Shown: positions 1 through 10,013 of the stretch, in pieces
Position numbering within the stretch: position 1 is the first letter of the stretch
Layout of the letters: each line of letters opens with the position of its first letter
DNA from: Saccharum officinarum
Taxonomy: Eukaryota; Streptophyta; Magnoliopsida; Poales; Poaceae
Direction: 5' to 3'
NCBI GenBank assembly: GCA_020631735.1
Contig: CM036170.1
Location: forward strand, 72,121,737-72,185,736
Length of the DNA stretch: 64,000 nucleotides
Translations under genes and position numbers: made by a program
Notes under the pieces: generated by a model
Database searches by the model: none
What the model was told of the DNA's origin: nothing
What the model saw: the letters and a program-made list of their open reading frames with translations, nothing else

Positions 1-1185
1 AGTTGCTCTTTTTGGCAAGTCGTTCGCTGCGACGTGGCGACCACATGGCGGGTATCCTTGCCTTGCGCAACCTTGGCTGGGCCTTCAAAGCAGGGGATTC
101 CAACCGAACGCAAACCAGGAACCAGCTACGTGAATTCAACAGCTTTAGCTGAGGGGGCATTTCCAATGTTCATCGAAACACACATGATGCTTCATGCCCT
201 AGGAAGAGAGCATCATCTCCAATGTTTGTCACCGGGGCATTTTTTCCGCTGATAAGGTCAGCGAGCCTGTAAACCATTAGGCGTTCTTGTGATTTGTCTG
301 GGAAGCCGATAAGCATGAGCTCCGAGCCACATTCCACCAGGTGAACTGGTGATGTGCCGATGATTCCAACCAGTGGGCGCTCCACGATCATCCTCAGTGG
401 ATGCAGCAAGACCTCCGAGTTTGGCTCTGCAGGTGGATCAATCTGGCAGATGCCCACAAGGTTCCCGTTACGAGACCTCGCTGACATTGTGTACAGTTTG
501 CCCTGGAAAAACAATGTTGGTGACAGCCAAATGGAGAGCTGCTAGGCTGAGAGAGTCCAGCGATGGTCACCGGTGATGGTGTGAGCTACGTGGTGTATCA
601 TGTCGAGGGCTAGCATGATGGTGAATCAGTGATGGCCTCGGAATTGCTGATGTTAACGACAACGCAAACCCCCCCTAAACAAGATGTGAAGCTCACGGAG
701 TTTGCTACCCTCGCTCATCCTATGGTAGTACAGCGCCTGGGGTTTCATCTGCGACAGGATGGACAGTAGTGGTGGGAGCTCGGCGATATCGCCGATGAAG
801 AGATGGAGGAGGCAGAAGGCAGTGACATTGTCATGGTGCAGGAGTAGGACCAGGAGGTCATCGATCGACCGAGTTGAGGACGACGTGGTCATCGAATAGC
901 GGGAGGTGGACGAGCGCGGACGAACATGCCCATGGAGAAGTTGAAGAAGCACACGTACCCACCGAGATGGGGGTGGCCAGGGTAGAGGTCATAGCCCTTG
1001 GGTAGCATCATCCAGCAACGTTGGTGGAAGCGCGGGTCGACAACGCCGTGGCTGCGCAGGCAAAGGGTGCTGGAGTTCCGGTGTGTGCAGATGGCGCGGA
1101 AGTGGACGTGTAGTCCAGTAGGTCACCGGCCAGCACCCGCCACCCAATAAGCTAAACTAGATCCTCTGGCAGCCGACCTGGCTGA
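1..1185 (-). pseudogene. F-box / DUF295 (KIB-type) protein pseudogene
   Basis: Read on the minus strand, the stretch begins near 1180 with a weak F-box, LPEDLV followed by an in-frame stop, then LIGWRVLAGDLLDY. It continues with text typical of grass F-box proteins carrying a DUF295 (KIB1-4 beta-propeller) domain: PRFHQRCWMMLPKGYDLYPG, then GDIAELPPL and YYHRMSEG near 770-720, and after a degraded stretch the C-terminal part with LVECGSELMLIG and IGDDALFLG (about 345-185). The frame changes several times and stops interrupt it, so no continuous protein of the usual 350-450 residues can be made. Intact relatives are substrate adaptors of SCF ubiquitin ligases. This family is large and often decayed in grasses. 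The 3' end may lie beyond the window start. The DUF295 assignment rests on remembered family motifs; the breaks are seen directly. Confidence 0.75.
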
Positions 1186-1451
1186 TCCGCGAGCATTCAC
1201 TTGAATTGAATCGAGTGAATAGTCAAACAACCCATGAGTTCGTTTTTTTAAAGAAAACCCTACTTCTTTCCTTTTATGGACACATATTATCGTCTCATGC
1301 GCTCTGCTGCGCACGCACGTTGTTTTTTTTCTCTTTTGGTGAGTCTATATGTGGGTGGTGTAGTGGTAGTTTAATAAAATACAATTTTATAAGTTAACTA
1401 GTTATATCTGTACCTAATCTATATCTATTACCTACCTAATTAATATCTATA
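1186..1451. other. AT-rich intergenic stretch up to the gap
   Basis: No gene is visible. The last 80 bases are low-complexity AT-rich sequence built from degenerate 'tatctatacctaat' words, which may be why the assembly breaks immediately afterwards. Confidence 0.5.
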
Positions 1452-1551
1452 NNNNNNNNNNNNNNNNNNNNNNNNNNNNNNNNNNNNNNNNNNNNNNNNN
1501 NNNNNNNNNNNNNNNNNNNNNNNNNNNNNNNNNNNNNNNNNNNNNNNNNNN
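1452..1551. other. assembly gap of 100 N
   Basis: Exactly 100 unknown bases, a conventional length for a scaffold gap of unknown size. The missing 5' LTR, gag and protease of the Sirevirus that starts at 1552 may lie here. Confidence 0.97.
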
Positions 1552-2543
1552 TGATAGTGGTGACTACTCAAGGTATACATGACTTTCTCTTCATGACAAA
1601 TCCGAAGTGGAAATTGCTTCAAGGAAGTTTGCAAAGAGAGCTCAAAATGAATTTGAAGTCAAGAATAAAGAAGATTAGAAGTGAAATGGCAAAGAGTTTT
1701 GACAAACCAACATTGAAGCTTATTGTGATGAAATTGGAATCAAGCATGAGGTCTCTTCAACCTACACTCTCAACAAAATGGTGTAGTTGAGAGAAAGAAC
1801 CGAACTTTGATCACCTTGCAAGAACATGCTAGATGAGTACAACACTCCGGAGAAGTTGTGGGCCGAGGCAATCAAACGCATGCTATGCTTCAAATCGCTC
1901 TTCTACAAATTTCTTGGCAAGACCCCCTATGAGTTGCTTAATGGAAGAAGCCGGACGTCTCTTTCTTCCGGGTGTTTTTGCAAATGTTACATCTACAAGA
2001 AGCGTCAACACCTAGGGAATTCAAAGACGTTGTGATATTGGTTTTCTTGTTGGTTACTCATCAAGTCAAAAGCATATAGAGTATTTAACCATGCACCGGT
2101 TTGGTTGAAGAAACATATGATGTGGAATTTGATGAATCTAACGGCTCCCAGGAGCAATTGAGAATTGTGATGATGTAGGTGATGAACCCTTGAGGGAGGC
2201 CATGAAGAACATGGGAGACATCAAGCCAAAAGATGATGATGACGATGTACAAATTGTTGATCCACCATCTTCATCACGTGTGCCTCAAGATGATGACAAG
2301 AATGAGAGAGTTGAAAAAAAGACACTTATGTCTCTCATGAACAAGCCGAGGCACAAGCTCAAGATGTTGATGCTCTATCCACCTCCTCAAGTGGTTGATA
2401 GAAGAAACTCACCACTACTTCAAGCACATCCACAAGATCTCATCATAGGGAGTCCTACAAAGGGAGTAATGACTCGATCTCAAAAGCTAGCTTCTTTTGT
2501 TGAACATCACTCTTTTGTCTCTTGCGTTGAACTAAGAATGTAG
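1552..2543 (+). pseudogene. Copia integrase C-terminal half and linker, degraded
   Basis: Three-frame reading recovers integrase text: a degraded DDYSRYTW-like start, QQNGVVERKNRTL near 1780, EKLWAEAI near 1855 and GKTPYELLNGR near 1920, the last typical of the end of the Copia integrase core. Next comes a hydrophilic linker with runs of Asp and MTRSQKLASF at 2468-2497, the usual integrase/RT junction in Sireviruses. Several frame changes and in-frame stops break the reading, so the piece is non-functional. The N-terminal zinc-binding part and first catalytic Asp are lost in the gap. Confidence 0.8.
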
Positions 2544-4059
2544 AAGAAGCTCTTCAAGATCCGGATTGGGTGAATGCAATGCATGAAGAATTGAACAACT
2601 TCACCCGCAATCAAGTATGGACACTTGAAGAGCATCCTAAAGGTGCAAGAGTCATTGGAACCAAGTGGGTGTTCCGAAACAAGCAAGATGACCAAGGCAT
2701 AGTGGTGAGGAACAAGGCAAGACTAGTTGCAAAGGGGTTCTCTCAAGTTGAAGGTCTTGATTTTGGAGAGACTTTGCACCCGTTGCAAGACTTGAAGCAT
2801 TCGTATCCTCCTTGCATATGCATCACATCATGATATGAAACTATATCAAATGGATGTGAAAAGTGCATTCTTAAATGGCTTTATAAATGAACTAGTCTAT
2901 GTTAATCAACCTCCCGGGTTTGAAGACCCTAGATATCCTAATCATGTTTATAGGTTGTCCAAGGCGTTATATGGGCTCAAGCAAGCCCCTAGAGCGTGGT
3001 ATGAGCGCCTCCGGGACTTCCTCATTGAGAAGGGCTTCACCATTGGAAGGTCGACACCACACTATTCACCAAGAAGTTTAATGGGGAGATCTTTATTTGT
3101 CAGTATATGTTGATGATATCATCTTCGGATCAACAAATGAAGATTATTGCAAGGAATTTGGTGAATTGATGTCGAAGGAGTTCGAGATGTCAATGATTGG
3201 TGAGCTCACATTCTTCCTTGGATTTCAAGTAAAGCAAATGAGAGAAGGGATTTTCATCTCTCAAGAAAAGTATACCAAGGATCTTCTCAAAAGATTCAAG
3301 ATGGAAGAATGCAAACCAATCAAGACCCCAATGCCATCAAATGGACATCTCGACCTAGATGAGGGAGGTAAACCGGTTGATCAAACTCTCTACCGTTCTA
3401 TGATTGGTAGCTTGTTGTACCTTACCGCATCTAGGCCGATATCATGTTTAGTGTGTGCATGTGTGCCCGCTTTCAAGCGTGCCCTAAAGAACCTCACTTA
3501 AGTGCCGTAAAAGAATCCTAAGATATCTTAAGCTCACCCAAGCATTGGTCTTTGGTATCCCAAAGGAGCTAGATTCCAACTAGTTGGCTATTCCGATTCG
3601 GACTATGCCGGTTGCAAAATTGATAGAAAAAGCACATCCGGAGGGTGCCATTTGCTTGGAAGATCTTTAGTATCTTGGTCATCTAAAAAGCAAAATAGTG
3701 TGGCTTTGTCCACCGCCGAGGCGGAATACATTGCCGTGGGGGCTTGTTGTGCACAAATCTTATATATGAAACAAACCCTCCTAGACTATGGAATTATTCT
3801 TGAAAAGGTGCCACTTTTATGTGATAATGAAAGTGCCGTTAAAATTGCTAACAATCCGGTACAACACTCTCGCACCAAGCACATTGATATCCGCCATCAC
3901 TTTCTAAGAGATCACGTTGCTAAAAATGATATATCACTAGAAGGTGTTAGAAGTGAAAATCAATTAGCGGATATCTTCACTAAACCTTTGGATGAGGCAA
4001 CCTTTTGTAGGTTAAGAAGTGAAATCAATGTGCTTGATTCTAGCAACTTTAAAAATTGA
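2544..4059 (+). pseudogene. Copia reverse transcriptase and RNase H, frameshifted
   Basis: The reverse transcriptase shows, in order, WTLEEHPKGARVIGTKWVFR, KARLVAKGFSQ, YQMDVKSAFLNG, YGLKQAPRAWYERL, the catalytic YVDD box (about 3103-3114) and TPMPSN near 3327. The C-terminal RNase H has SWSSKKQNSVALSTAEAEY, DNESAVKIANNP, RTKHIDIRHHF and the tail QLADIFTKPLD, ending with a natural stop at 4059. The frame changes near 2820 and 3100, and a stop falls near 3500 inside a stretch that still resembles pol, so at least three lesions separate it from a working polymerase. Lineage: Ty1/copia, Sirevirus. Confidence 0.93.
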
Positions 4060-4540
4060 GCGTGTGTTGTCCCTTGCATTGCATTGTATAATATGCCATG
4101 TTTATTTTATCGCAATGCTTTTAGGGCTTGGCTAACACGGTTACGATAACCCTTCTTTGGAGGAGTGAAGAAGCCTAACCGTGGATCAAACTTGACAAGC
4201 ATCCTAGCTTTACCTTCTTATTGCATTGCATATGCATGGTTGTTTGTTTGGCGTTTCTTTTCGGTTTCGCTTTGAGCAACCTCTGTGTTCGTCCATGGAT
4301 AGAGAGAGCATTTTGACGCTCCTAAAGGTTCAAAAACTCTATTGCATAGCCATACGTTGCTCCTTGGGTGTTTATTGCCTATTTTCTTAAAAATAATACT
4401 AGCCTAAGGCAATCTATTTTGAAAAATTTGAGGGTTTGAGTGAGGTCACTCATATTGTGTTCCAATTGGTGTTTATTTGTGTCTTTTTGAATTGGAACCT
4501 GATTGGGAGAAGTCGCGTCGTAGTTCGGAACGAAGAAGGG
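4060..4540 (+). other. Sirevirus post-pol spacer
   Basis: Non-coding sequence between the pol stop codon and the CCGGAC array. No ORF or recognised motif; it belongs to the retrotransposon by position. Confidence 0.6.
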
Positions 4541-4890
4541 CGAAGAACAGTGACCGGACACTGGACCGGACGCTGCACCGGACGCAGTGATGCTTCACCA
4601 CCGCGTCCGGTCCCGGCGTCCACCAGCGCGTCCGGTCATCCAGAAGACCAACTCCAGATCTAGTGACCGGACGCTGCACCGGACGCGCCGCTGTTGACCA
4701 CCGCGTCCGGTCCCGGTTACCACCACCGTGTCCGGTCATTCGCGATGAATTCCCGAGCTCCCCTCGACCGGACTCTGACCGCGTCCGGTCAGTCCTCACC
4801 GGACGCGTCCGGTCACTCCAGGAGCTTACTGGAGTGTGACCGGACACTGCACCACCGCGTCCGGTCATAACGACCACCGCGTCCGGTCAT
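4541..4890 (+). promoter_or_regulatory. internal CCGGAC palindrome array upstream of the env-like ORF
   Basis: About fifteen half-sites of the types GACCGGACGC and GCGTCCGGTC lie in 350 bp; one near 4797-4814 is a near-complete palindrome, accggacgcgtccggtca. The same motif is arrayed in the U3 part of the 3' LTR (8846-9243). The internal array is followed by the TATA-like catataac at 4918-4925 and the word aacggttcgt, which also follows the LTR array. By analogy with the LTR this could act as a second promoter for the downstream ORFs. That function is inferred; the repetition is seen. Confidence 0.6.
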
Positions 4891-5522
4891 CACGCGTCGA
4901 GCGGATCTAACCCCTTCATATAACGGTTCGTCCTCGGCCGTGTTTTTCATCCGCCCGAGCTTCTTCCGTCGCCGCCTGCCCTAACTCGCAAATTCGCCGG
5001 AGCCGCCGCGTCCTTGCCGTCTTCCTCGCCTCCGGCAAGCCCAGCCACGACCCAGCCGCGTCTCCTCGCCCGCGCTTGCCTCGCTCGCGCGCTCGCTGCC
5101 GCCCTGCCCACAGCCGCGCCTCTGCCCGCAGCCACGCCCACGCCTCTGCCGCAGCTGCACCGCCACTGCTGCCGTGTCTGCTGGCCCCACTTGCCACGCC
5201 GGTTTCTCCACCGTAGCCACCACGTGCTCCCCCGTGCCAAGCATCCTCGCTAGCTCCTCGAATCCATCCTTCGGCCAAGCCCTGTCCTCTAGGGTTTGCC
5301 CTAACCCTAGCTTGAGAGCTCGTTCGACGAATTCGGGGAATCTCGCGATCTAGGTCACCTCATCTTGTCACCGTCGTCTCATCGATCCGAGCGAGTCTGT
5401 CCGTGTGTCAGGGTGAGATCAGTTTGCTGAATCCGAGGCCAAGCCTGCGGATACGGATTGAGGCCAAGCCCCTCGAGTGACAGTTCACCATCTTTCAGAG
5501 GTTTTTTGGTCAGTTTGTCAGC
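4891..5522 (+). other. GC-rich leader before the env-like ORF
   Basis: This 630-bp stretch resembles a plant 5' leader: GC-rich and Pro/Ala/Arg-rich in all frames, containing agggtttgccctaaccctag near 5291. A plausible splice acceptor (ggtcagtttgtcag, ending at 5521) sits directly before the ATG at 5523, and a gtgag donor-like site lies near 5411. The leader may be spliced; nothing here is coding. Confidence 0.45.
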
Positions 5523-8004
5523 ATGGTGCGTTGCAAGAACGCCGGTGGTGCTCCTGGTGACGGGGACGATAGTCCTCCTCGTTGGTCTGAGATTGCACGT
5601 GGGAAGCGTATCAAGATCATGGCCAGAAAGAAGAAGAAGACACTTACAGAGGCAGAGATTGCTCAGGCCGTGGCAGATGCAGCAGAGCAGGCAGAGAGAG
5701 GTGGCAGGAGCAGTGGCATACGCATAGGCGAGCGTCGCTTTCATCTTGAAGGTCGACAGCTCGGCACAGAGGCCACTGAGGGTACTGAGGATACTGGAGC
5801 TACAGAGGGTATGTCAGTTGATCCACCTCCAGAGGCCATAGAGGCTCCAGAGGCCACAGAGGCTCCAAAGGCTACAGAGGACACAGAGGAGCAGCCAGCT
5901 CAGTCTCCACCACGTCGCCGCTCCACACGCGCACGTACTCAGGTGACTCCTAGGCCAGAGGGCCAGCGTCGTGGAGCACGTCCTCCTCCCAGAGCTAGAG
6001 GTTCACCCCGGTCGAGCACTTTGACTTGAGGGGTGCTACAGCACGTCAGGTGCAGGGGTTGAGGTTCGTGGAGGTCAGTCGGTGGTTTCCACCTGTGAGG
6101 GATCACAGAGCTTCAGAAGGCTTCTATACCCCACTTCAGGAGGATTTCTACAGGGCTCTAGTTGACAGCGGTATTGCTTTCCGACCACAGAGGGTCTGTC
6201 GACTTGAGTCACTGGTTGAGGTTGTGGGAGAACAGCTACGTCCGCACCTGTCCTTTTTGCCAGGCTTGTCAGATCTTCTTGGACGGACAGGTGCATACTG
6301 CGGCACATGGGTCAGAGAGTTTTATGCTTCACTATGGATTGATCCTGCCCATGATTTCATTCACTTTGCATTTCGAGGCCGCGATCACCGTCTATACAGC
6401 ACCAGAGTGCGGGAGATTCTCAGACTCCCAGCTTCCGACACGAAGATACATCAGCTGTGTTTTGGTCAGACTCCTCCACCGAGACGCCCTCACGGCGGGG
6501 CAGTGCCACCTACAGACTTGATTCGACCCTGCTTCCGTGAGCCTTTTGGCGAAGGGTCTCGTCGCACGCCTGCCAGTTTGACACCACTTGCCAGAGCTCT
6601 GGATGCTATAGTCAGACGCACTCTACTTCCCAGACTTGGCTACAGAGAGGGACTGACTCGGATGCAGCTATGGGTTGTTCACCACCTCCTCTCACAGACA
6701 CAGTTTGACATTTGGGATCTCATACTTAGTGAGATAGAGGACACCATAGCTGAGGGCTTCAAGGGTAATCGTCAGCTGCCCTATGCACACTGGATCTGCT
6801 TCATCATTAGATCATCCATTCAGCTACCAGCAGAGATCCGAGCTGAGATATCAGATACTACTACTGCTTTCCCTAAGTATGATATCCGTCAGCTTTGGGC
6901 TTCAGTCACTAGAGATCAGGCCCCAGTGCCAGGACAGCGTGAGCGACCTGAGGTTCCTGAGACAGCGGCTGAGCAGGACGCCACAGTTGATGAGCTTGCA
7001 GAGGCAGAGCTTGCCGATCTTGACGCTCAGCCTGCTGATCTTCCTAAGGATGTGACATCTGACAGCACTGATGAGGACTACCAACCCATCCCCAGGTACC
7101 GGTCTCCTCGTCTCACGACCACGAGGCCGGTGGCTCTGGTTCAGCCTCCCGCACAGACCCAGCCATGGTGGCTATACTTGAGAGGTTGACCCAGGCACAG
7201 GAGCAGCAGCAACAGCAGATACAGCGACAGGCTCAGGACACAGCTGCAGCACTTGCACAGATTCAGGCTCGTCAGGACGAGTTTCAGCGTCAGCAGCTTG
7301 AGATCCAGAGGCAGCAGGTTGAAATGCAGCGACAGCAGTACGAGATTCAGCGACAGAGTGCAGCTAGTCAGCAGCAGTACTTGGATCTCCTGCGCCACCT
7401 AGTCACTGTTGGGGTTCCTCCGCCTGCTTCTATCCTGACTTCTGCTTTACAATCCAGTGATCCATCGAGTCAGGGACAGCCGGGTTTCCAGTTCACATCT
7501 CCACAGCAGCAGGTTCCCCAGTCATTCCAGTCCCCGAGCTTCACGCCTATTCACACAGGGTTTACACCTTCAGACCAGCCTCGCCCTCACCTCCTGACAG
7601 GCACACCCTTCGGTGATTACAGTGCTACCTACAGCGAGTTGACTGGTCAGCCGACGCCCTCGCACACTACCTTTTTTACTTCTTCAGGGTTATCAGCTTC
7701 AGAGGCAGCTATTCCTCCAGTGACAGGGACCGGTACTACAGAGACTTTTCCTTCGTCAGTTGCCTCGACAGATCCTTCTGCTATTGGCTCGCTACAGGCT
7801 CAGGTCACTCAGACGGATCCTCTTATTGCTACTACGTCAGTACCTGTTCCTGCCGCTCAGACCCAGACCGCTTCACAGCCACATGTTTCTTCAGAGGGTC
7901 AGCCAGATAGCTCAGATTCCGAGGGAGATTCTCTACACTTCGTGATTACTCCGCGCACCTCGGCACCCGACACGACTCCGTCTGTCCCCCCGTCAGATCC
8001 TTAG
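5523..8004 (+). pseudogene. Sirevirus env-like / third-ORF protein, two frameshifts
   Basis: The ATG at 5523 (MVRCKNAGGAPG) opens a basic, Glu-rich N-terminal part with KKKKTLTEAEIA and TEATE repeats, ending at 6029. The frame then changes at about 6000-6010 into a 380-residue globular part (RWFPPVRDH, FYASLWIDPAHDFIHF, MQLWVVHHLLSQTQFDIWDL, PYAHWICFII) that resembles the 'putative plant transposon protein' domain found in such ORFs. A second change near 7165 leads to a Gln-rich heptad region (QQQQIQRQAQ to about 7380), predicted coiled coil, then a Ser/Thr/Pro/Gln-rich tail ending at 8004. Each junction is repaired by a single-base shift, so the ancestor was probably one protein of roughly 830 residues. 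No clear signal peptide or fusion peptide is visible; the 'env-like' label follows position after pol and the C-terminal coiled coil. Three separate proteins remain possible. Confidence 0.7.
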
Positions 8005-8030
8005 ATTAGCTTTTTTGGCGTTTGATGCCA

Positions 8031-8060
8031 AAGGGGGAGAGAGAGTAGTTTCAGGGGGAG
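8031..8060 (+). promoter_or_regulatory. upstream polypurine tract
   Basis: Consecutive purine runs, aagggggagagagag and cagggggag, lie just after the last ORF. Sireviruses typically carry several such tracts; this one lies about 370 bases before the LTR and is probably auxiliary. Confidence 0.6.
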
Positions 8061-8391
8061 TTTTGAGAGAGGGTTTTCGTTTTTTCTTGTGTGCTACATT
8101 CATGCATCATGTTTACTTTTCAGTCATTGCATTCGTGTGACATGTCGTCGTGTGATAAACCTTGAGTCTTAATGTTTTATCCAGTCGCAGTGTTAACACT
8201 TGTCACCGTTTTTAATTATAGCTCTAAGGTTATGCTTCCGTGCCTTACTCCGATTTCTTATGAGCTATATCTGTATGTGTACTAACGTTCTTTGTCTTAT
8301 CTTATGAGTACACTCTTTTGGCTTGGGGCAGATAAGCAATTCCTAACCTCAACTCAAATCTCTTTATATCTTAGTGTTGTCATCAATCACC

Positions 8392-8405
8392 AAAAAGGGG
8401 GAGAT
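8392..8405 (+). promoter_or_regulatory. polypurine tract adjoining the 3' LTR
   Basis: aaaaagggggagat directly precedes the TG that opens the LTR. It is the plus-strand priming site of the retrotransposon. The tract is bracketed by the 12-bp inverted repeat at 8376-8387 and 8441-8452. Confidence 0.85.
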
Positions 8406-8845
8406 TGAAAGCATCTTGGCCCCGAGGTTTGGTTTCGGCAATTGATGACAACGCTTTATTACCATGAATAACGTGTGTTTTGCAGAAACTTTGGTAAGTT
8501 AGGTCATGGAGGTTTTAACTGCTTTGGGCACCATGGTATTCATGCCCCTTGATGGAAATCGTTTCGGTTTTCAAAAGAGTGACGTCAAGATTAAGGACGG
8601 TTAGTTCCGGATGTCGAGGTGTTGAGATACATTTGGAATAATCGTTAGGATCTTTGTTTTTCTCTTTTGGCCATACTATAAAGGGGGGCATGAGCGGGTA
8701 GCTTGACCTAGGCGAGTCCTACATTTAGGTGTGGTGCACACTTGTTAAACTTGGCGCTAGGCAGCTCTAGAATAGCTCAAAGTTCAGTTGGAAGCAACTT
8801 GGTTTAAGTTGTGACGCGTTTCGGAGAGTTTCGGGTCGTTTTCCC

Positions 8846-9243
8846 ATGACCGGACGCGGTCCTCGGCATGACCGGACGCGTCCGGTCAGTACAGTTCCGC
8901 GGCTAGGGTTTCAGCTCTGACGACCGGACGTGGTCCTCGCGAGGACCGGACGCGGTGGTCAGAAGTCGACACGTGTCACTTGAGGGAAACACCCGATCGG
9001 ACGCGACCTGGGTGTGATCGGCCCGTCCGGTCACAGTCCAGTAAGGTCCAGAGACGACCGGACGCGTCCGGTCATCAGCGATCGGACGCGGTCGCGCGTC
9101 CGGTGCGAGTACAGTATGCTCCCTGCACGATCGGACGCGTCCGGTCGCCCCTGACCGGTGCGTCCGGTCACTCAGTTGATTTTCGGATTTCGACCGTTAC
9201 GAGCGACCGGCGCGTCCGGTCAGTTCAACCGGCGCGTCCGGTC
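8846..9243 (+). promoter_or_regulatory. CCGGAC palindrome array in LTR U3
   Basis: Repeated GACCGGACGCGTCCGGTC-like palindromes and half-sites with variants gatcgg and ggcgcg, about 25-60 bp apart, end just upstream of the TATA box. Comparable palindromic motifs are known from Sirevirus LTR regulatory regions. The dense CpG and CHG content makes the array a likely DNA methylation target. Confidence 0.75.
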
Positions 9244-9294
9244 AGCCCGTGTTTTGCTGAGTCAGCGGGTAACGGTTCGTTTTGTCTGTGGGGT

Positions 9295-9302
9295 GTATAA
9301 AT
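9295..9302 (+). promoter_or_regulatory. LTR TATA box
   Basis: tataaata lies downstream of the palindromes and about 30 bp before the expected start of R. Confidence 0.7.
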
Positions 9303-10013
9303 ACATCCCCACCACCTCTTTTAGAGGTCTCTTGCTCATTTGATCAGCTGAAAAACACCTTTGGAGTGCAAGGGAGTGCAAGAGCACTAGTGAGGATAGA
9401 GATTTGAGAATCAAAGCTTGAGAGTTCCTCACTAGCGATTAGAGAGTAGTAAGTGTGCATCCACCTTCTCATTTGGGCTTGTAGTGGTCAAGTAAGAGTT
9501 CTAGCTTGTTACTCTTGGTGATCGCCATCACCTAGACGGCGTGGTGGTGATTGGGAGTTCGGTGATCATCCGGCGGAGCTTGTGGATGACCCAACTCATC
9601 TTGTGAGCGGTTTTGGGTGATTCACCGCGACGGAGTGTCGAAGAATCAACCCGTAGAGAGCACTTGATCCTTGCGCGGATCAAGGGGGAGCTACACCCTT
9701 GCGCGGGTGCTCCAACGAGGACTAGTGGGGAGTGGCGACTCTCCGATACCTCGGAAAAACATCGCCGTGTTCCTTGCCCCTTTACATTCAAGCATTTACA
9801 TTCTCGTATTTACTTTCATTGCTTGTTTTACATTCCTAGACTTGCCATGCTAGACTAGGATTGGAAACTAGGGTGCAAAACTTTGTATCGGTAGACTCTC
9901 TAGGAACACAAGTAGACACTAGGGGTGAATTCCGGCTTGTAGGATTTAATTCTTGCATTTAATTTTTAGAAAAGCCCAATTCACCCCCCCTCTTGGGCAT
10001 CTTGATCCTTTCA

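Larger units (their letters stand above)
1552..10013 (+). mobile_element. Sirevirus-type Copia LTR retrotransposon, 5'-truncated at the gap
   Basis: The order is integrase remnant, reverse transcriptase, RNase H, a long GC-rich leader with CCGGAC palindromes, an env-like ORF region, two polypurine tracts of the AAAGGGGGAGA type, and a 1608-bp 3' LTR. An additional ORF after pol, repeated polypurine tracts and CCGGAC palindromes in the LTR are hallmarks of the plant Sirevirus/Maximus lineage (Opie and Ji in maize, SIRE1 in soybean). The 5' LTR, primer site, gag and protease are absent because the sequence runs into the gap. The right end is followed by TCGGC (10014-10018), the candidate target-site duplication; its partner cannot be seen. 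All coding parts are frameshifted, so this copy cannot encode its own proteins. Confidence 0.9.
8406..10013 (+). repeat. Sirevirus 3' LTR, 1608 bp
   Basis: It starts TGAAAGCATCTTGG directly after the polypurine tract and ends CTTGATCCTTTCA, with TGAAAG and CTTTCA as imperfect inverted termini. U3 contains a dozen CCGGAC-type half-sites (8846-9243) and a TATA box, tataaata, at 9295-9302. Transcription would start about 30 bases later, near 9325-9335, opening the R region. The downstream TCGGC is the presumed target-site duplication. Confidence 0.88.

Noticed and set aside
4541..4890. Minus-strand ORF (4473-4877) rich in DRTR and SGH repeats
   Set aside because: It is the translation of the CCGGAC palindrome array, not a protein.
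5014..5253. Pro/Ala/Arg-rich ORF in the leader before the env-like region, and overlapping minus-strand ORFs at 4916-5278
   Set aside because: All frames are open simply because the sequence is GC-rich; composition is low-complexity and no motif is present.
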